Shown in pieces: positions 44,915 to 54,737 of a stretch of 64,000 nt of DNA. The notes beneath the pieces were generated by a model. It was not told the DNA's origin. It did not search any database and saw only the letters and a program-made list of their open reading frames with translations. Position 1 is the stretch's first letter. Each line of letters begins with the position of its first letter. Source of the DNA: Sphingorhabdus rigui. GTDB taxonomy: Bacteria; Pseudomonadota; Alphaproteobacteria; Sphingomonadales; Sphingomonadaceae. The stretch covers positions 560,845-624,844 of the forward strand of contig NZ_JACIEA010000001.1 of NCBI RefSeq assembly GCF_014196595.1. Direction: 5' to 3'. A program made the translations under genes and the position numbers.

Positions 44915-47791
44915 ATGCGCAAATTCACTCAATCGCTCGCTTTGGCAGCTCTGCTGCTCTCCACCGCCGCATACGCACAAAATGTTGCGCCTGCCGCAAC
45001 GGTCGCGGCAAAGGCGGCGCCAGTTCCATGGCTGTACGAAGGCAGCGACGTACCTGTTGACGACACTTGGACCTTTGGCGTTTTGCCCAATGGGCTGCGT
45101 TATGCGGTGAAGAAAAATGATGTGCCTGCGGGGCAGGTGTCCATTCGTGTGCGAATAGATGCCGGCGCGCTGCATGAAAATAATGACGAGCAAGGCTTTG
45201 CCCATCTGATCGAACATTTGTCCTTCCGTGGATCGACCTTTGTGCCCGACGGTGAGGCCAAGCGTATTTGGCAAAGGTTTGGCGTCACCTTTGGCAGCGA
45301 CAGCAACGCGCAGACGACCCCGACGCAAACGGTCTACAAGCTCGACCTGCCCAATGCGACGCCCGAAAAGCTGGACGAGTCGGTCAAAATCATTTCGGGC
45401 ATGATCCGCAATCCGCGTATCTCGCCCAGTGCCTTATATGCCGAACGCGCCATTGTCCTTGCGGAGCTGCGCGAAAATAGCGGCGCGCAAATGGTCTATA
45501 GCGATGCGTTGCGTCAGCACGCATTTCAGGGGCAGCGGCTGGCAAACCGGTCGACGATCGGCACGCCTGAAACATTGCAGGCGTCCGACGCCTTGCGTCT
45601 GAGCGCATTTCATGACCGCTGGTATCGGCCCGAAAACGCAGTCGTCGTGATGGCCGGCGATATGGAACCCGCGCAACTGGCCAATCTGGTGCAGAAATAT
45701 TTCAACGACTGGAAAGGGAAGGGCGCCCGCGCGCCAGAGCCTGCCTTTGGCGACCCAACACCCCAAGGTACGCCGACACGCGTACTGATTGAACCAACAT
45801 TGCCCACCACCGTCAGCATTGCTTACTTGCGCCCCTGGCGGAAAGTTAACGATACGATTGCGTATAATGAGCAGTTGTTGATTGACGCCCTTGCGCTTCA
45901 GATCATCAATCGCAGGCTTGAGGTGCAGGCGCGCAGTGGCGGCAATTATCTGTTCGCTGAAATCGCGCAGGAAGATATTTCGCGCACCGCGGACGCGACT
46001 TTGGTGTCCGTCACCCCCGTTGGCGACAAATGGGAAGCGGCAACGCGGGACGTCCGCGCCGTTATCGCCGATGCCATTGCCACGCCACCATCGGTTGCGG
46101 ATATCGAGCGTGAGAAAACGCTTTTCGGAAATGCGTTGCGCACAATGCTCGACAGCTATCCGTTTGAAGCCGCCGCGAAGCAAGCGGACGATATCGTCAA
46201 TGCCGTGGATATTCGGGAAACGGTGGCCGCGCCCAAAACGGTCGTTCAGGTCTATGAGGGCATGAAGGACAAGTTTACGCCGCAGCGGCTGCTGGCGTCG
46301 ACCCAAAAGCTGTTCATAGCGGACGCGACACGGTTAATGTTGTCGTCACCCGCGCCGATAGCGGACGCAGACAATCGTGCGATTGCCGCATTGAACGCCG
46401 TCGTATCGGCAAATACGACTGCGCGTTTATCCGAAAACACTCTTGGCTTTGCGGCGTTGCCGAAGCTTGGCGCTCCCGGCAAGTTGGTGAGCGAGGAAAC
46501 AATCTCGCGCTTGCAGATGACCCGGCTTGAACTGTCGAACGGCGTGCGGGCGTTGCTGTATCCGAACAAGGCCGAAAGCGGCCAGATTCGCGTGCTCGTC
46601 CGTTTTGGCCGCGGCTACCAAGCCGTTACCCCTGACAATGGCAGCTTGCTGTGGGCAGGGCCGATCGTCTTGCCGGAAAATGGCATTGGCAACCTCAAGC
46701 GCACGGAAATTGACCAGATGGTCAATGGGCGGCGCATTGAACTCAATTTCTCCATTGATGATGATGCATTCCAGTTTGGCGCAAATACGCGGCCTGATGA
46801 CCTTGCGGATCAGTTGACGTTGATTGCCACAAAGATCGAGCATCCCGGTTGGGACCCGGCGCCGGTTGAACGGGCAAAGGCGCTCGCGACGTCGGGTTAT
46901 GCGAGTTTCGAAATGTCGGCGACCTCCGTGTTGCAGCGCGATCTGGAATATCTGCTGCGCAACAATGATCCACGTTGGAAAGCTGCGGCACCGGCGGACG
47001 TTGCGAAAGTCGATGCCGCAAAGTTCGAAGCATATTGGACGCCACTGATGGCGCAGGGACCCGTTGAAGTTCTTCTCTTTGGGGACTTCGAAAAGGCCGC
47101 GGCGGTTGCGGCGTTGGAAAAAAGCTTTGGTGCTTTGTCGCCGCGCGCACCTATGCCCGTAGCGGCAGCGGCGCGCGATGTCCGTTTCCCAGCGCCGACC
47201 GCGACCCCCATAAGGCTGACGCATCGCGGCGCGCGTGATCAGGCGGCGGCGGTGATGGCATGGCCCACCGGCGGCGGAATTGCTGGCATCAGCGAAGGAC
47301 GGCAGCTGGAAACATTAGCCGCGATTTTCCGTGACCGGTTGTTTGAGAAATTCCGTGCGGAGCAGGCAGCAAGCTACAGTCCCGACATGGCGGCCAATTG
47401 GCCCGTCGATTTCAACAGCGGTGGATATTTGATGGCCTATACCCAGGTCAAACCAACCGACGTTGACCGCTTTTTTGCATTCGCGGATTCGGTTGCAGCG
47501 GATTTAATCGCCCATCCCGTGAGCGCCGATGAACTGCAGCGAGCGGTTGAGCCGACAAAGCAAGCCATTGAGCGCGCCGCGTCAGGCAACACATTTTGGC
47601 TCAACCAGCTTAAGGGGTCGACATATGATCCTGAACGCTTCGCGGCACTGGGGACGCTGTACAGTGATTACAACAGCGTGACGCCCGAGATCTTGCAAGC
47701 ACTCGCGAAACGCTATTTCGTCAAGGATAAGGCGTGGAAACTTGTCGTCGCGCCTCAATCGGCGAATGCAGACGCTGCAACCTCGCGCTGA
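44915..47791 (+). CDS. Exported M16 family zinc metalloprotease
   Basis: This 958-residue protein has a signal peptide (about 1-22, ending AAYAQ) and two tandem M16 halves. The N-terminal half bears the inverted zinc motif HLIEHLSFRG (about 100-109) and the downstream glutamate region (ALYAERAIVLAEL), so it is catalytic; a second, degenerate half follows (FGRGYQAV, LTLIATKIEHPGWDP). Such pitrilysin-type enzymes degrade peptides in the periplasm. I chose the ATG at 44915, behind GGGGATTGTA, to place the signal peptide at the N-terminus. Confidence 0.93.
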   Translation: MRKFTQSLALAALLLSTAAYAQNVAPAATVAAKAAPVPWLYEGSDVPVDDTWTFGVLPNGLRYAVKKNDVPAGQVSIRVRIDAGALHENNDEQGFAHLIEHLSFRGSTFVPDGEAKRIWQRFGVTFGSDSNAQTTPTQTVYKLDLPNATPEKLDESVKIISGMIRNPRISPSALYAERAIVLAELRENSGAQMVYSDALRQHAFQGQRLANRSTIGTPETLQASDALRLSAFHDRWYRPENAVVVMAGDMEPAQLANLVQKYFNDWKGKGARAPEPAFGDPTPQGTPTRVLIEPTLPTTVSIAYLRPWRKVNDTIAYNEQLLIDALALQIINRRLEVQARSGGNYLFAEIAQEDISRTADATLVSVTPVGDKWEAATRDVRAVIADAIATPPSVADIEREKTLFGNALRTMLDSYPFEAAAKQADDIVNAVDIRETVAAPKTVVQVYEGMKDKFTPQRLLASTQKLFIADATRLMLSSPAPIADADNRAIAALNAVVSANTTARLSENTLGFAALPKLGAPGKLVSEETISRLQMTRLELSNGVRALLYPNKAESGQIRVLVRFGRGYQAVTPDNGSLLWAGPIVLPENGIGNLKRTEIDQMVNGRRIELNFSIDDDAFQFGANTRPDDLADQLTLIATKIEHPGWDPAPVERAKALATSGYASFEMSATSVLQRDLEYLLRNNDPRWKAAAPADVAKVDAAKFEAYWTPLMAQGPVEVLLFGDFEKAAAVAALEKSFGALSPRAPMPVAAAARDVRFPAPTATPIRLTHRGARDQAAAVMAWPTGGGIAGISEGRQLETLAAIFRDRLFEKFRAEQAASYSPDMAANWPVDFNSGGYLMAYTQVKPTDVDRFFAFADSVAADLIAHPVSADELQRAVEPTKQAIERAASGNTFWLNQLKGSTYDPERFAALGTLYSDYNSVTPEILQALAKRYFVKDKAWKLVVAPQSANADAATSR

Positions 47792-47830
47792 CGCTCCTTT
47801 TGTCCTGACAATCCGCTTAGGCAGAAAGCG

Positions 47831-49132
47831 TCAAAGCACATATTTGGATAGGTCGGTGTCTTTTGCGATGCCCGATAGCTGCTTGTGCACATAGTCCGCG
47901 TCGATGACGATTACGTCACCCTTGCGGTCTTCGGCATCGAAGCTGATATCTTCTAACAGCTTTTCCATAACGGTTTGCAGCCGCCGCGCACCGATATTCT
48001 CAACGGTCGAGTTCACATCCACCGCAATGCGCGCGATGGCATCAATCGCATCGTCGCTAAATTCGAGCGTGACCTCTTCAGTCGCCAGTAACGCCGTATA
48101 TTGCTGCGGCAAATTGGCGCGGGTTTCCGAGAGGATACGGACGAAATCGGCATGTTCCAATGCGCGCAATTCAACACGGATGGGCAGACGGCCCTGCAGT
48201 TCAGGCAGCATGTCGCTTGGCTTTGAAATGTGGAATGCGCCTGATGCGATAAACAGCACATGGTCGGTTTTCATTGGGCCATATTTGGTCGCCACTGTCG
48301 TGCCTTCAATCAATGGCAGCAGATCGCGCTGGACGCCTTCACGGCTGACGGATCCACCGCGCACGTCCGACACGGCAATCTTGTCGATCTCGTCGAGGAA
48401 TACGATGCCATTGGCTTCCGCGTCCGCCAAAGCTGCGCGGTTGACGTCGTCTTGATCAAGGCGCTTTTCGGATTCTTCCTCGACCAGCTTGTTCCAAGCG
48501 TCGGGGACTTTCATTTTGCGGCGTTTCAGATTGTCTTTGCCAAAGGCTTTGCCCATCATTTCGCCAAGGTTGATCATGCCGACATTGCCGCCCATGCCGG
48601 GAATTTCCATCGGCGTGGTCGGGCTGTCTGATACCTCAATCTCGATTTCGACATCATCCATGTGACGATCACGAATGCGCTGGCGAAATGCCTCGCGCGT
48701 GGCTTCGCTGGCGGTATCGCCCGCCAATGGCTTCAGAATCCGTTCCATCGCTGCGGCTTCGGCGGCCTCACGCACATGTTCGCGGCGGCGTTCTTTCTCA
48801 AGACGAACAGCCTCTTCAGCCAGGTCACGGGCGATCTGCTCAACGTCCCGACCGACATAGCCAACTTCGGTGAACTTGGTCGCTTCGACCTTGATAAACG
48901 GCGCATCCGCAAGCTTGGCGAGGCGGCGCGATATCTCGGTCTTGCCGCAGCCCGTGGGGCCAATCATCAGGATGTTTTTTGGCGTCACCTCATCGCGCAA
49001 ATCCGCGCCGAGACGCTGGCGGCGCCAGCGATTGCGCAGTGCCACAGCCACAGCACGTTTCGCGTCGGCCTGGCCAATAATATGTTCGTCGAGAGCAGCC
49101 ACAATGGCTTTGGGTGTCAGAGCGTTTTTCAT
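47831..49132 (-). CDS. hslU: ATP-dependent protease ATPase subunit HslU
   Basis: This 433-residue AAA+ unfoldase feeds substrates into HslV. It has the Walker A motif [11 protein letters not shown] (about 57-67), the HslU segment [14 protein letters not shown], Walker [13 protein letters not shown], and a C-terminal end ([14 protein letters not shown]) that docks into HslV and is nearly invariant in the family. It lies 47 bp downstream of hslV in the same operon. Confidence 0.97.
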   Translation of the reverse strand: MKNALTPKAIVAALDEHIIGQADAKRAVAVALRNRWRRQRLGADLRDEVTPKNILMIGPTGCGKTEISRRLAKLADAPFIKVEATKFTEVGYVGRDVEQIARDLAEEAVRLEKERRREHVREAAEAAAMERILKPLAGDTASEATREAFRQRIRDRHMDDVEIEIEVSDSPTTPMEIPGMGGNVGMINLGEMMGKAFGKDNLKRRKMKVPDAWNKLVEEESEKRLDQDDVNRAALADAEANGIVFLDEIDKIAVSDVRGGSVSREGVQRDLLPLIEGTTVATKYGPMKTDHVLFIASGAFHISKPSDMLPELQGRLPIRVELRALEHADFVRILSETRANLPQQYTALLATEEVTLEFSDDAIDAIARIAVDVNSTVENIGARRLQTVMEKLLEDISFDAEDRKGDVIVIDADYVHKQLSGIAKDTDLSKYVL

Positions 49133-49179
49133 TACTGCCTAGATGGGAAGTTGCTGTTGCCGTTCAAGTGACGCGCAGG

Positions 49180-49746
49180 TTATGCCGCGCTATCCAACGT
49201 CTCAATCGTCAGTTGATCGTTGGTGTATACACAGATTTCAGCCGCGATTTTCATGGCATGACGCGCCATTTTATCGGCATCTGCCTCATAATCCGCAAGT
49301 GCCCGTGCTGCTGACAATGCGTAATTACCGCCAGACCCAATCGCTGCGATGCCATCATTTGGTTCAAGCACATCGCCATTGCCAGTGAGGATCAATGTCA
49401 CGTCTTTGTCAGCGACAATCATCATCGCTTCCAAATTGCGCAGATATTTATCGGTGCGCCAATCCTTGGCCAATTCCACCGCAGCGCGCATCAATTGGCC
49501 GCGATGCTGCTCCAGCTTGCGCTCAAGTCGTTCGAACAGCGTAAATGCATCGGCGGTCGCGCCAGCAAAGCCACCAATGACGGATCCGTCATGCAGCTGA
49601 CGAACCTTCTTGGCATTGGGCTTCATGACCGTTTGGCCCATGGACACTTGGCCATCACCAGCGATGACAACTTTGCCGTTTTTGCGCACAGACAATATGG
49701 TGGTGCCGTACCAAGTGGACGGATTTCCGTGAGAGTGATTTTCCAT
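49180..49746 (-). CDS. hslV: ATP-dependent protease peptidase subunit HslV
   Basis: This 188-residue proteasome-like threonine protease is processed to expose its catalytic threonine in [14 protein letters not shown] (Thr15). It also shows [14 protein letters not shown] and [17 protein letters not shown]. It forms a dodecamer capped by HslU. Standard length; co-transcribed with hslU. Confidence 0.97.
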   Translation of the reverse strand: MENHSHGNPSTWYGTTILSVRKNGKVVIAGDGQVSMGQTVMKPNAKKVRQLHDGSVIGGFAGATADAFTLFERLERKLEQHRGQLMRAAVELAKDWRTDKYLRNLEAMMIVADKDVTLILTGNGDVLEPNDGIAAIGSGGNYALSAARALADYEADADKMARHAMKIAAEICVYTNDQLTIETLDSAA

Positions 49747-49789
49747 TTTTTGGATATGGGTCGATTGAAGCCAAAGCGCAAGAGAGGGC

Positions 49790-50794
49790 TTAGGCGCTTT
49801 GAATATCTGTCAGGCGGCGTTCCCATGCGAGCGCGTGCTGGACGATTTGGTCCAGATTGTCGAAGCGTGGTTCCCAGCCAAAGCGATCCTTGATCGCCCT
49901 ATTGTCAGAAATCAGTGAGTCAGGATCTCCGGCGCGTCGGCCTTCCATTTTGCGGTCCAATTTCTTGTTGGTCACGCGGTCGACAGCATCAAGGACTTGC
50001 ATCACCGAATAGCCATGGCCGTATCCGCAATTGAGCGTGTGGCTGCGCGCCGGGTCGGCGACAAGTGCTTCAAGCGCGATGACGTGCGCCGCAGCAAGGT
50101 CGCTGACATGGATGTAATCGCGAACGCCCGTCCCGTCTTCGGTCGCATAGTCAGTGCCGAAAACGCTAACGCTATCGCGCTTGCCAAGGGCAGCTTCAAC
50201 CGCGATTTTTAGCAAATGTGTTGCGCCAACAGTGGACTGACCCGAGCGCGCAAGTGGATCTGCACCCGCGACATTGAAATAACGCAGCGCGCAATAGTTG
50301 AAATCATGTGCCGCCGCGACATCGCGCAACATCATTTCAGTCATCAATTTCGACGTTCCGTACGGATTGATGGGCTTGGTTGCCATATCTTCGCGCACCG
50401 GGCTGGTTTCGGGGATGCCATATGTCGCCGCGGTCGACGAAAAAATCATGTGTTTGACGCCGGATGAAACGGCCGTCTCAATCAAACTGCGGCTTTTTGC
50501 GGTATTATTGTTGTAATATTTGAGCGGGTTCTCAACAGATTCCGGCACAACCACCGATCCCGCAAAGTGCATGATCGCGTCGATATGTTCATCGCGAATG
50601 ATGCTTTCGACCAAAACGGAATCGCTGATGTCGCCGTAATAGAATCTGGCGTCTTCAGCCACGGCCCAACGGAAGCCCGTTACCAGATTATCGATAACAA
50701 CAGGGCGATGACCAGCGTCGATTAAAGCGAGCACGGCGTGGCTGCCAATATATCCAGCGCCTCCAGTCACCAAGACGTTGAGCTTTTGTCCCAT
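49790..50794 (-). CDS. galE: UDP-glucose 4-epimerase
   Basis: This 334-residue short-chain dehydrogenase interconverts UDP-glucose and UDP-galactose. It has the NAD motif [16 protein letters not shown] at residues 8-23, [14 protein letters not shown], and the active-site tyrosine/lysine in [11 protein letters not shown] use the ATG at 50794, since the segment upstream in the same frame has no family similarity. It follows hslV by 43 bp on the same strand. Confidence 0.95.
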   Translation of the reverse strand: MGQKLNVLVTGGAGYIGSHAVLALIDAGHRPVVIDNLVTGFRWAVAEDARFYYGDISDSVLVESIIRDEHIDAIMHFAGSVVVPESVENPLKYYNNNTAKSRSLIETAVSSGVKHMIFSSTAATYGIPETSPVREDMATKPINPYGTSKLMTEMMLRDVAAAHDFNYCALRYFNVAGADPLARSGQSTVGATHLLKIAVEAALGKRDSVSVFGTDYATEDGTGVRDYIHVSDLAAAHVIALEALVADPARSHTLNCGYGHGYSVMQVLDAVDRVTNKKLDRKMEGRRAGDPDSLISDNRAIKDRFGWEPRFDNLDQIVQHALAWERRLTDIQSA

Positions 50795-50826
50795 GATAGC
50801 ATTCCCGTTATTATGATTGCCGACAC

Positions 50827-50871
50827 GTCCGGAATCCGTGCCATAATCTAATGTGTCTCTATTTTCCGGAC
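50827..50871. promoter_or_regulatory. Spaced inverted repeat in the galE/nitrilase divergent region
   Basis: GTCCGGAA (50827-50834) and TTCCGGAC (50864-50871) are perfect 8-bp arms separated by 29 bp, upstream of galE. They could be paired operator half-sites or a leader hairpin; nothing decides between these. Confidence 0.3.
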
Positions 50872-50964
50872 TGTTGCATTTTTCATTCAATACTGCGAAC
50901 CATTTTGGATGGCCATGTTTCTTCAAAATCATGCTGCGGTTGGTTGCGGTAACGGCGGTATTCC

Positions 50965-51792
50965 GTGCGCGTAGCGGTGCACCAGATGACGAGTGGTGTT
51001 TTGCCAGCGACGAACGTTTCTGAGATGGTCGGGGCGATCGAAGCGGCTGCGCAGGGCGGGGCCGCCATGTATTTTGCGCCCGAAATGTCGATAATGATCA
51101 ACCGAAGGCGCGACGAAGCGCGCTTGCACATATGTGAAGAGGCGCAGACCGAATCGATTGGACGGATCGCTGAAGCTGCATATCGCAATAATATATGGGT
51201 TCACTTGGGATCTCTTCCGGTGGTGCATGGTGCCGGGCCACAACTCGCGAACCGCAGCATCGTCATCTCGGCTAATGGCGAAAATATCGCGCGCTATGAC
51301 AAAATCCATTTGTTTGATGTGGATTTGAAATCCGGCGAAAGTTGGCGCGAGTCTTCGGCCTATGTCGGAGGGGAAAACCCCGTAATCGTGGACACGCCAT
51401 TGGGACGAATGGGGCTCGCGGTTTGCTACGATATGCGTTTTCCAGACTTGTTCAGCGCTTATGCAAAAGCGGGCGTCGATATCATCACGCTGCCGTCGGC
51501 ATTTACAGTGCCCACAGGCGCGGCGCACTGGCACGCGTTGCTGCGGGCACGCGCGATTGAAAGCGAATGTTTCGTGATTGCAGCAGCACAATGCGGGGCA
51601 CATGAAGATGGCCGTGAGACGTACGGCCATTCACTTGTGGTCGATCCTTGGGGAGAGGTCGTCCTTGATATGGGAAGCACGCCCGGGCTCGCTTTTGTTG
51701 ATTTGAATCTCGATAAAATTGCGGAAGTTCGGCAGCAAATTCCCGTGCATCAAAACCGCCGCGCAATCGCCGAACCCAGATTTTGCGAATAG
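50965..51792 (+). CDS. Nitrilase/omega-amidase family carbon-nitrogen hydrolase (Nit type)
   Basis: This 275-residue enzyme has the nitrilase-superfamily triad: Glu in YFAPEMSI (about 39), Lys in YDKIHLFDVD (about 114) and Cys in AVCYDMRFPDLF (about 154). It resembles the Nit1/Nit2 group, which includes deaminated glutathione amidases. A GTG at 50965 is taken as the start; the first residues RVAVHQMTSG match the family N-terminus. Confidence 0.92.
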   Translation: MRVAVHQMTSGVLPATNVSEMVGAIEAAAQGGAAMYFAPEMSIMINRRRDEARLHICEEAQTESIGRIAEAAYRNNIWVHLGSLPVVHGAGPQLANRSIVISANGENIARYDKIHLFDVDLKSGESWRESSAYVGGENPVIVDTPLGRMGLAVCYDMRFPDLFSAYAKAGVDIITLPSAFTVPTGAAHWHALLRARAIESECFVIAAAQCGAHEDGRETYGHSLVVDPWGEVVLDMGSTPGLAFVDLNLDKIAEVRQQIPVHQNRRAIAEPRFCE

Positions 51793-51813
51793 AATGACCG
51801 CGAGCATTTCGGA

Positions 51814-52029
51814 ATGAGCAGCTTTACCCTGATGAATTGGCAAGACCATTTTTGGACAGCTTTGTCCGCGGCCTCGGCATTGCTGGTGCTGATTAGCAGT
51901 GTTGCGGACCGGCGGCGCCATAAACGGACAAAACTTGATCAAGTCGGTATAATGCCCTGGACCGGCATTACAGTGTTTTCCGTGCTGATTACGGTATTGG
52001 CAGCCGCGTTGGCGATTAAAGGGGCTTAG
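51814..52029 (+). CDS. Small membrane protein
   Basis: This 71-residue protein has two hydrophobic stretches (about 13-28 and 49-68) separated by a basic loop (DRRRHKRTK). It begins 21 bp after the nitrilase-family gene and is probably co-transcribed. The stop TAG is part of a large palindrome (52027-52070). No family is recognised. Confidence 0.6.
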   Translation: MSSFTLMNWQDHFWTALSAASALLVLISSVADRRRHKRTKLDQVGIMPWTGITVFSVLITVLAAALAIKGA

Positions 52030-52070
52030 GGTCAGGACCTATTAAATGCACCTAATAGGTCCTGACCCTA
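52027..52070. repeat. Perfect 18-bp-arm palindrome joining two convergent genes
   Basis: TAGGGTCAGGACCTATTA (52027-52044) and its exact reverse complement (52053-52070) flank an 8-nt loop. The left TAG is the stop of the small membrane protein and the right one the stop of cpaF on the other strand. It may serve as a two-way terminator, and its core (AGGTCCTGACCC) resembles REP-type repeat sequences. Confidence 0.85.
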
Positions 52071-53600
52071 GCCGAGGCACGCCTCAAGAAACGGCTGGTC
52101 AAATCCGAACTGCCGTGCCTTTTCCAGCGTATAGGGACGAACGCCACCCGCGACCCACTCACCGTGGATTTTGCCGTCAGCGTCTTCGTCGCGATATTCA
52201 AATTTGAACAGATCCTGCGTAACAATAACGTCCCCTTCCATCCCGATTACCTCGGTAATCTGGGTGGTGCGACGTGAACCATCACGCAGACGCTTCACCT
52301 GAACGATGAGGTCGACCGATTCCGCAATTTGCCGCGAAATGGCTTCCTTGGGTATTTTGATGTCGCCCATCATGATCATATTTTCCATACGACCCAAGCA
52401 CTCGCGCGGGTTGTTGGCGTGGAGCGTACACATGGATCCATCATGACCGGTGTTCATTGCGGCGAGGAGGTCGAAACACTCCGCGCCACGAATTTCCCCC
52501 AAGATGATCCGGTCAGGGCGCATACGCAGTGCGTTCTTCACAAGGTCGCCGATGGTGATCGCGCCATCGCCCTCCAAGTTCGGAGGGCGCGTTTCAAGCG
52601 GGAGCCAATGCGGCTGTTGAAGACGGAGTTCGGCTGCATCTTCAATCGTCAAAACGCGCTCGCCGGGGTCAATCATTTTCGACAAAGCATTCAGCATCGT
52701 CGTTTTACCTGAGCCCGTACCGCCCGAAATGACGATATTCATCCGGCTTGCGCCAGCAATTTTCAATGCCGTTGCCATAGGTTCGCTCATCGAACCAAAG
52801 CCCTTCAACATGTCGATCGTGATTGGCTTTTCGGAAAATTTACGAATTGAGATGGCGGTGCCGCGCAGCGACAGCGGCGGAACAATAACGTTCACGCGGC
52901 TACCGTCTTTCAATCGGGCATCGGCCAAAGGTGTGGTTTGGTCGACGCGGCGACCGACTTGGTTCACGATGCGCTGCGCGATCTGGAACAAATGCTCTTC
53001 GTCACGAAACTGGATCGGCGCAATCTGCAGCTTTCCCTTTTTTTCGATATAGGTCTGCAACGGGCCATTGACCATGATATCGGTAATGTCCGGATCGCTG
53101 AGTAATTCCTCCAATGGACCGAAGCCGAGCAGTTCGTCGACGAGCACTTTTTCCAACGCAAATTGTTCGCGGCGGTTCAGCGTCAGCTTGAGTTCGGCCA
53201 GCACTTCAAGAATGATCGGACGGAACTCTTCGGTCAGCTCTTCTTTATTCAGCGATGCCGCCGCTTCGGGGTCCACACGCTCCAAAAGGCGCGGGAGAAC
53301 CTGTTCTTTGATTTTGTGTACCGACGCTTCAAAGCCTTGGGGGCCTTCATCGACTGGTGCCGCGTTGTTTGCACGGTCGGACAAGCGCGACATCGCTTCC
53401 TGCATTGCGGTTTGTGGACCGCCATTGCTGCCGCCGGGTAAGTTTGCCGTTTCAATAGGAGGAAATTGTTCGCCACCGCCCGTCGTTTGCGGGTAATCTG
53501 GCTGTTGCGTAATCGGGGGCCCGCCACCGGTCATGGGGCGCGCCACGCCAAATGATGGGCGCCCTACAGACAAGCCTGGCTTTTTCCCAAATGCGCTCAC
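52068..53600 (-). CDS. cpaF: CpaF/TadA type II/IV secretion ATPase
   Basis: This 510-residue ATPase powers assembly of Flp/Tad pili. The N-terminal 90 residues are Gly/Pro-rich and low in complexity, then come DPEAAASLNKEEL, FGPLEELLSDPDITDIMVNG (about 170), Walker A in SGGTGSGKTTMLNAL (about 290) and EIRGAECFDLLAAMNTGHDG. A GTG at 53600 is the likely start; the segment upstream is not family sequence. No other tad/cpa genes are visible here, so it is an isolated or separately located member of the set. Confidence 0.92.
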   Translation of the reverse strand: MSAFGKKPGLSVGRPSFGVARPMTGGGPPITQQPDYPQTTGGGEQFPPIETANLPGGSNGGPQTAMQEAMSRLSDRANNAAPVDEGPQGFEASVHKIKEQVLPRLLERVDPEAAASLNKEELTEEFRPIILEVLAELKLTLNRREQFALEKVLVDELLGFGPLEELLSDPDITDIMVNGPLQTYIEKKGKLQIAPIQFRDEEHLFQIAQRIVNQVGRRVDQTTPLADARLKDGSRVNVIVPPLSLRGTAISIRKFSEKPITIDMLKGFGSMSEPMATALKIAGASRMNIVISGGTGSGKTTMLNALSKMIDPGERVLTIEDAAELRLQQPHWLPLETRPPNLEGDGAITIGDLVKNALRMRPDRIILGEIRGAECFDLLAAMNTGHDGSMCTLHANNPRECLGRMENMIMMGDIKIPKEAISRQIAESVDLIVQVKRLRDGSRRTTQITEVIGMEGDVIVTQDLFKFEYRDEDADGKIHGEWVAGGVRPYTLEKARQFGFDQPFLEACLG

Positions 53601-53765
53601 GCTATCCCGCTCCGATATTCTATGGACTAAGGATTTCTGGCTACCGACAAATGGTGAATAAATCGGTAACAGTTTGCTTTTATTGGGTTGCCCGACAAAG
53701 ATTTCTGCCGCTTTGCATTCCCGGCAAACACTTTTAAGGGGGGCACGGTAATCGAGGGAAATCCA

Positions 53766-54647
53766 GTGCATGCATCGTCGGCCCGATCGGGTCTTTTATA
53801 TGCCGTTTGCGGCTTTGCTCTTTTGTCATTGGGCGATGCGGTGATCAAATCGATTGCCGGTGCCTGGCCCGGTACTGCCGTGGCGGCGCTGCGCTATTCG
53901 ATCGGTGCGCTGGGCTTGGGCACATTGTTGTACCTTAAGGAAGGCAGGCAGGGATTTGCTTTGCCCATGCCCAAAGTTCAGATCCTGCGCGGATTTGCAG
54001 TGGCCATGGCCACCATCTGTTTCTTTTTGTCGATCTTCGTCATGCCCTTGGCTGAGGCTACGGCAATTGGTTTTACGAGCCCGATGATCACGGCGGTCTT
54101 GAGTGCGATTTTTCTGCATGAACGGACGAATGTGACCAAATGGACGGCCACATTTATTGCGTTTGGCGGAGTTCTTCTCATCATGCGGCCCAATGTTGCC
54201 GAACTGGGTTGGGTTGCTTTGTTGCCGCTCGCAGCGGCCATGTCGATGGCGCTTTTGATGATTGGCAATCGCGCCGTCGCGGGCGCGGGGACACCGATTT
54301 TGATGCAATTTCTGGTCGCGTCGCTTGCGGTGCCATTCATCCTGACCGCAGCGATTTTGGGTCATTTTTCGGGCGTTCCGACATTGCATATAGGTATGCC
54401 GGACTGGACCATCGTGGCGCGCTGTGCCGTCGTTGCGGTCACCGCTAGCTTTGCGCATTGGTTGATTTTTATGGCAACGACCCGCGCGTCGGCTGCGGAA
54501 ATAGCGCCGATGACATATGTCCAGTTGTTGATGGCACTCGCGCTCGGCATATTGGTTTTTGGCGATTGGCCAGACATGACATCGCTGGCCGGGTCCGCGA
54601 TCATTATCGCCAGCGGTCTTCTTTTGTGGCGCAAGTCGCGTGCATAG
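53766..54647 (+). CDS. EamA/DMT superfamily transporter
   Basis: This 293-residue protein has ten predicted membrane spans in two EamA repeats (for example ATAIGFTSPMITAVLSAIFL for the first and ASAAEIAPMTYVQLLMALAL for the second), a normal drug/metabolite transporter layout. A GTG at 53766, behind GAGGGAAATCCA, is the preferred start. The substrate is unknown. It is divergent from cpaF. Confidence 0.88.
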   Translation: MHASSARSGLLYAVCGFALLSLGDAVIKSIAGAWPGTAVAALRYSIGALGLGTLLYLKEGRQGFALPMPKVQILRGFAVAMATICFFLSIFVMPLAEATAIGFTSPMITAVLSAIFLHERTNVTKWTATFIAFGGVLLIMRPNVAELGWVALLPLAAAMSMALLMIGNRAVAGAGTPILMQFLVASLAVPFILTAAILGHFSGVPTLHIGMPDWTIVARCAVVAVTASFAHWLIFMATTRASAAEIAPMTYVQLLMALALGILVFGDWPDMTSLAGSAIIIASGLLLWRKSRA

Positions 54648-54737
54648 TTCCACCGCAATCGCGTGCAAAATGGGTGCCAATAGCGTCGCTGCAAATTAGG
54701 AAAAGACTTGGTCAAAACGGGCTGCTATCGCTCCGCC

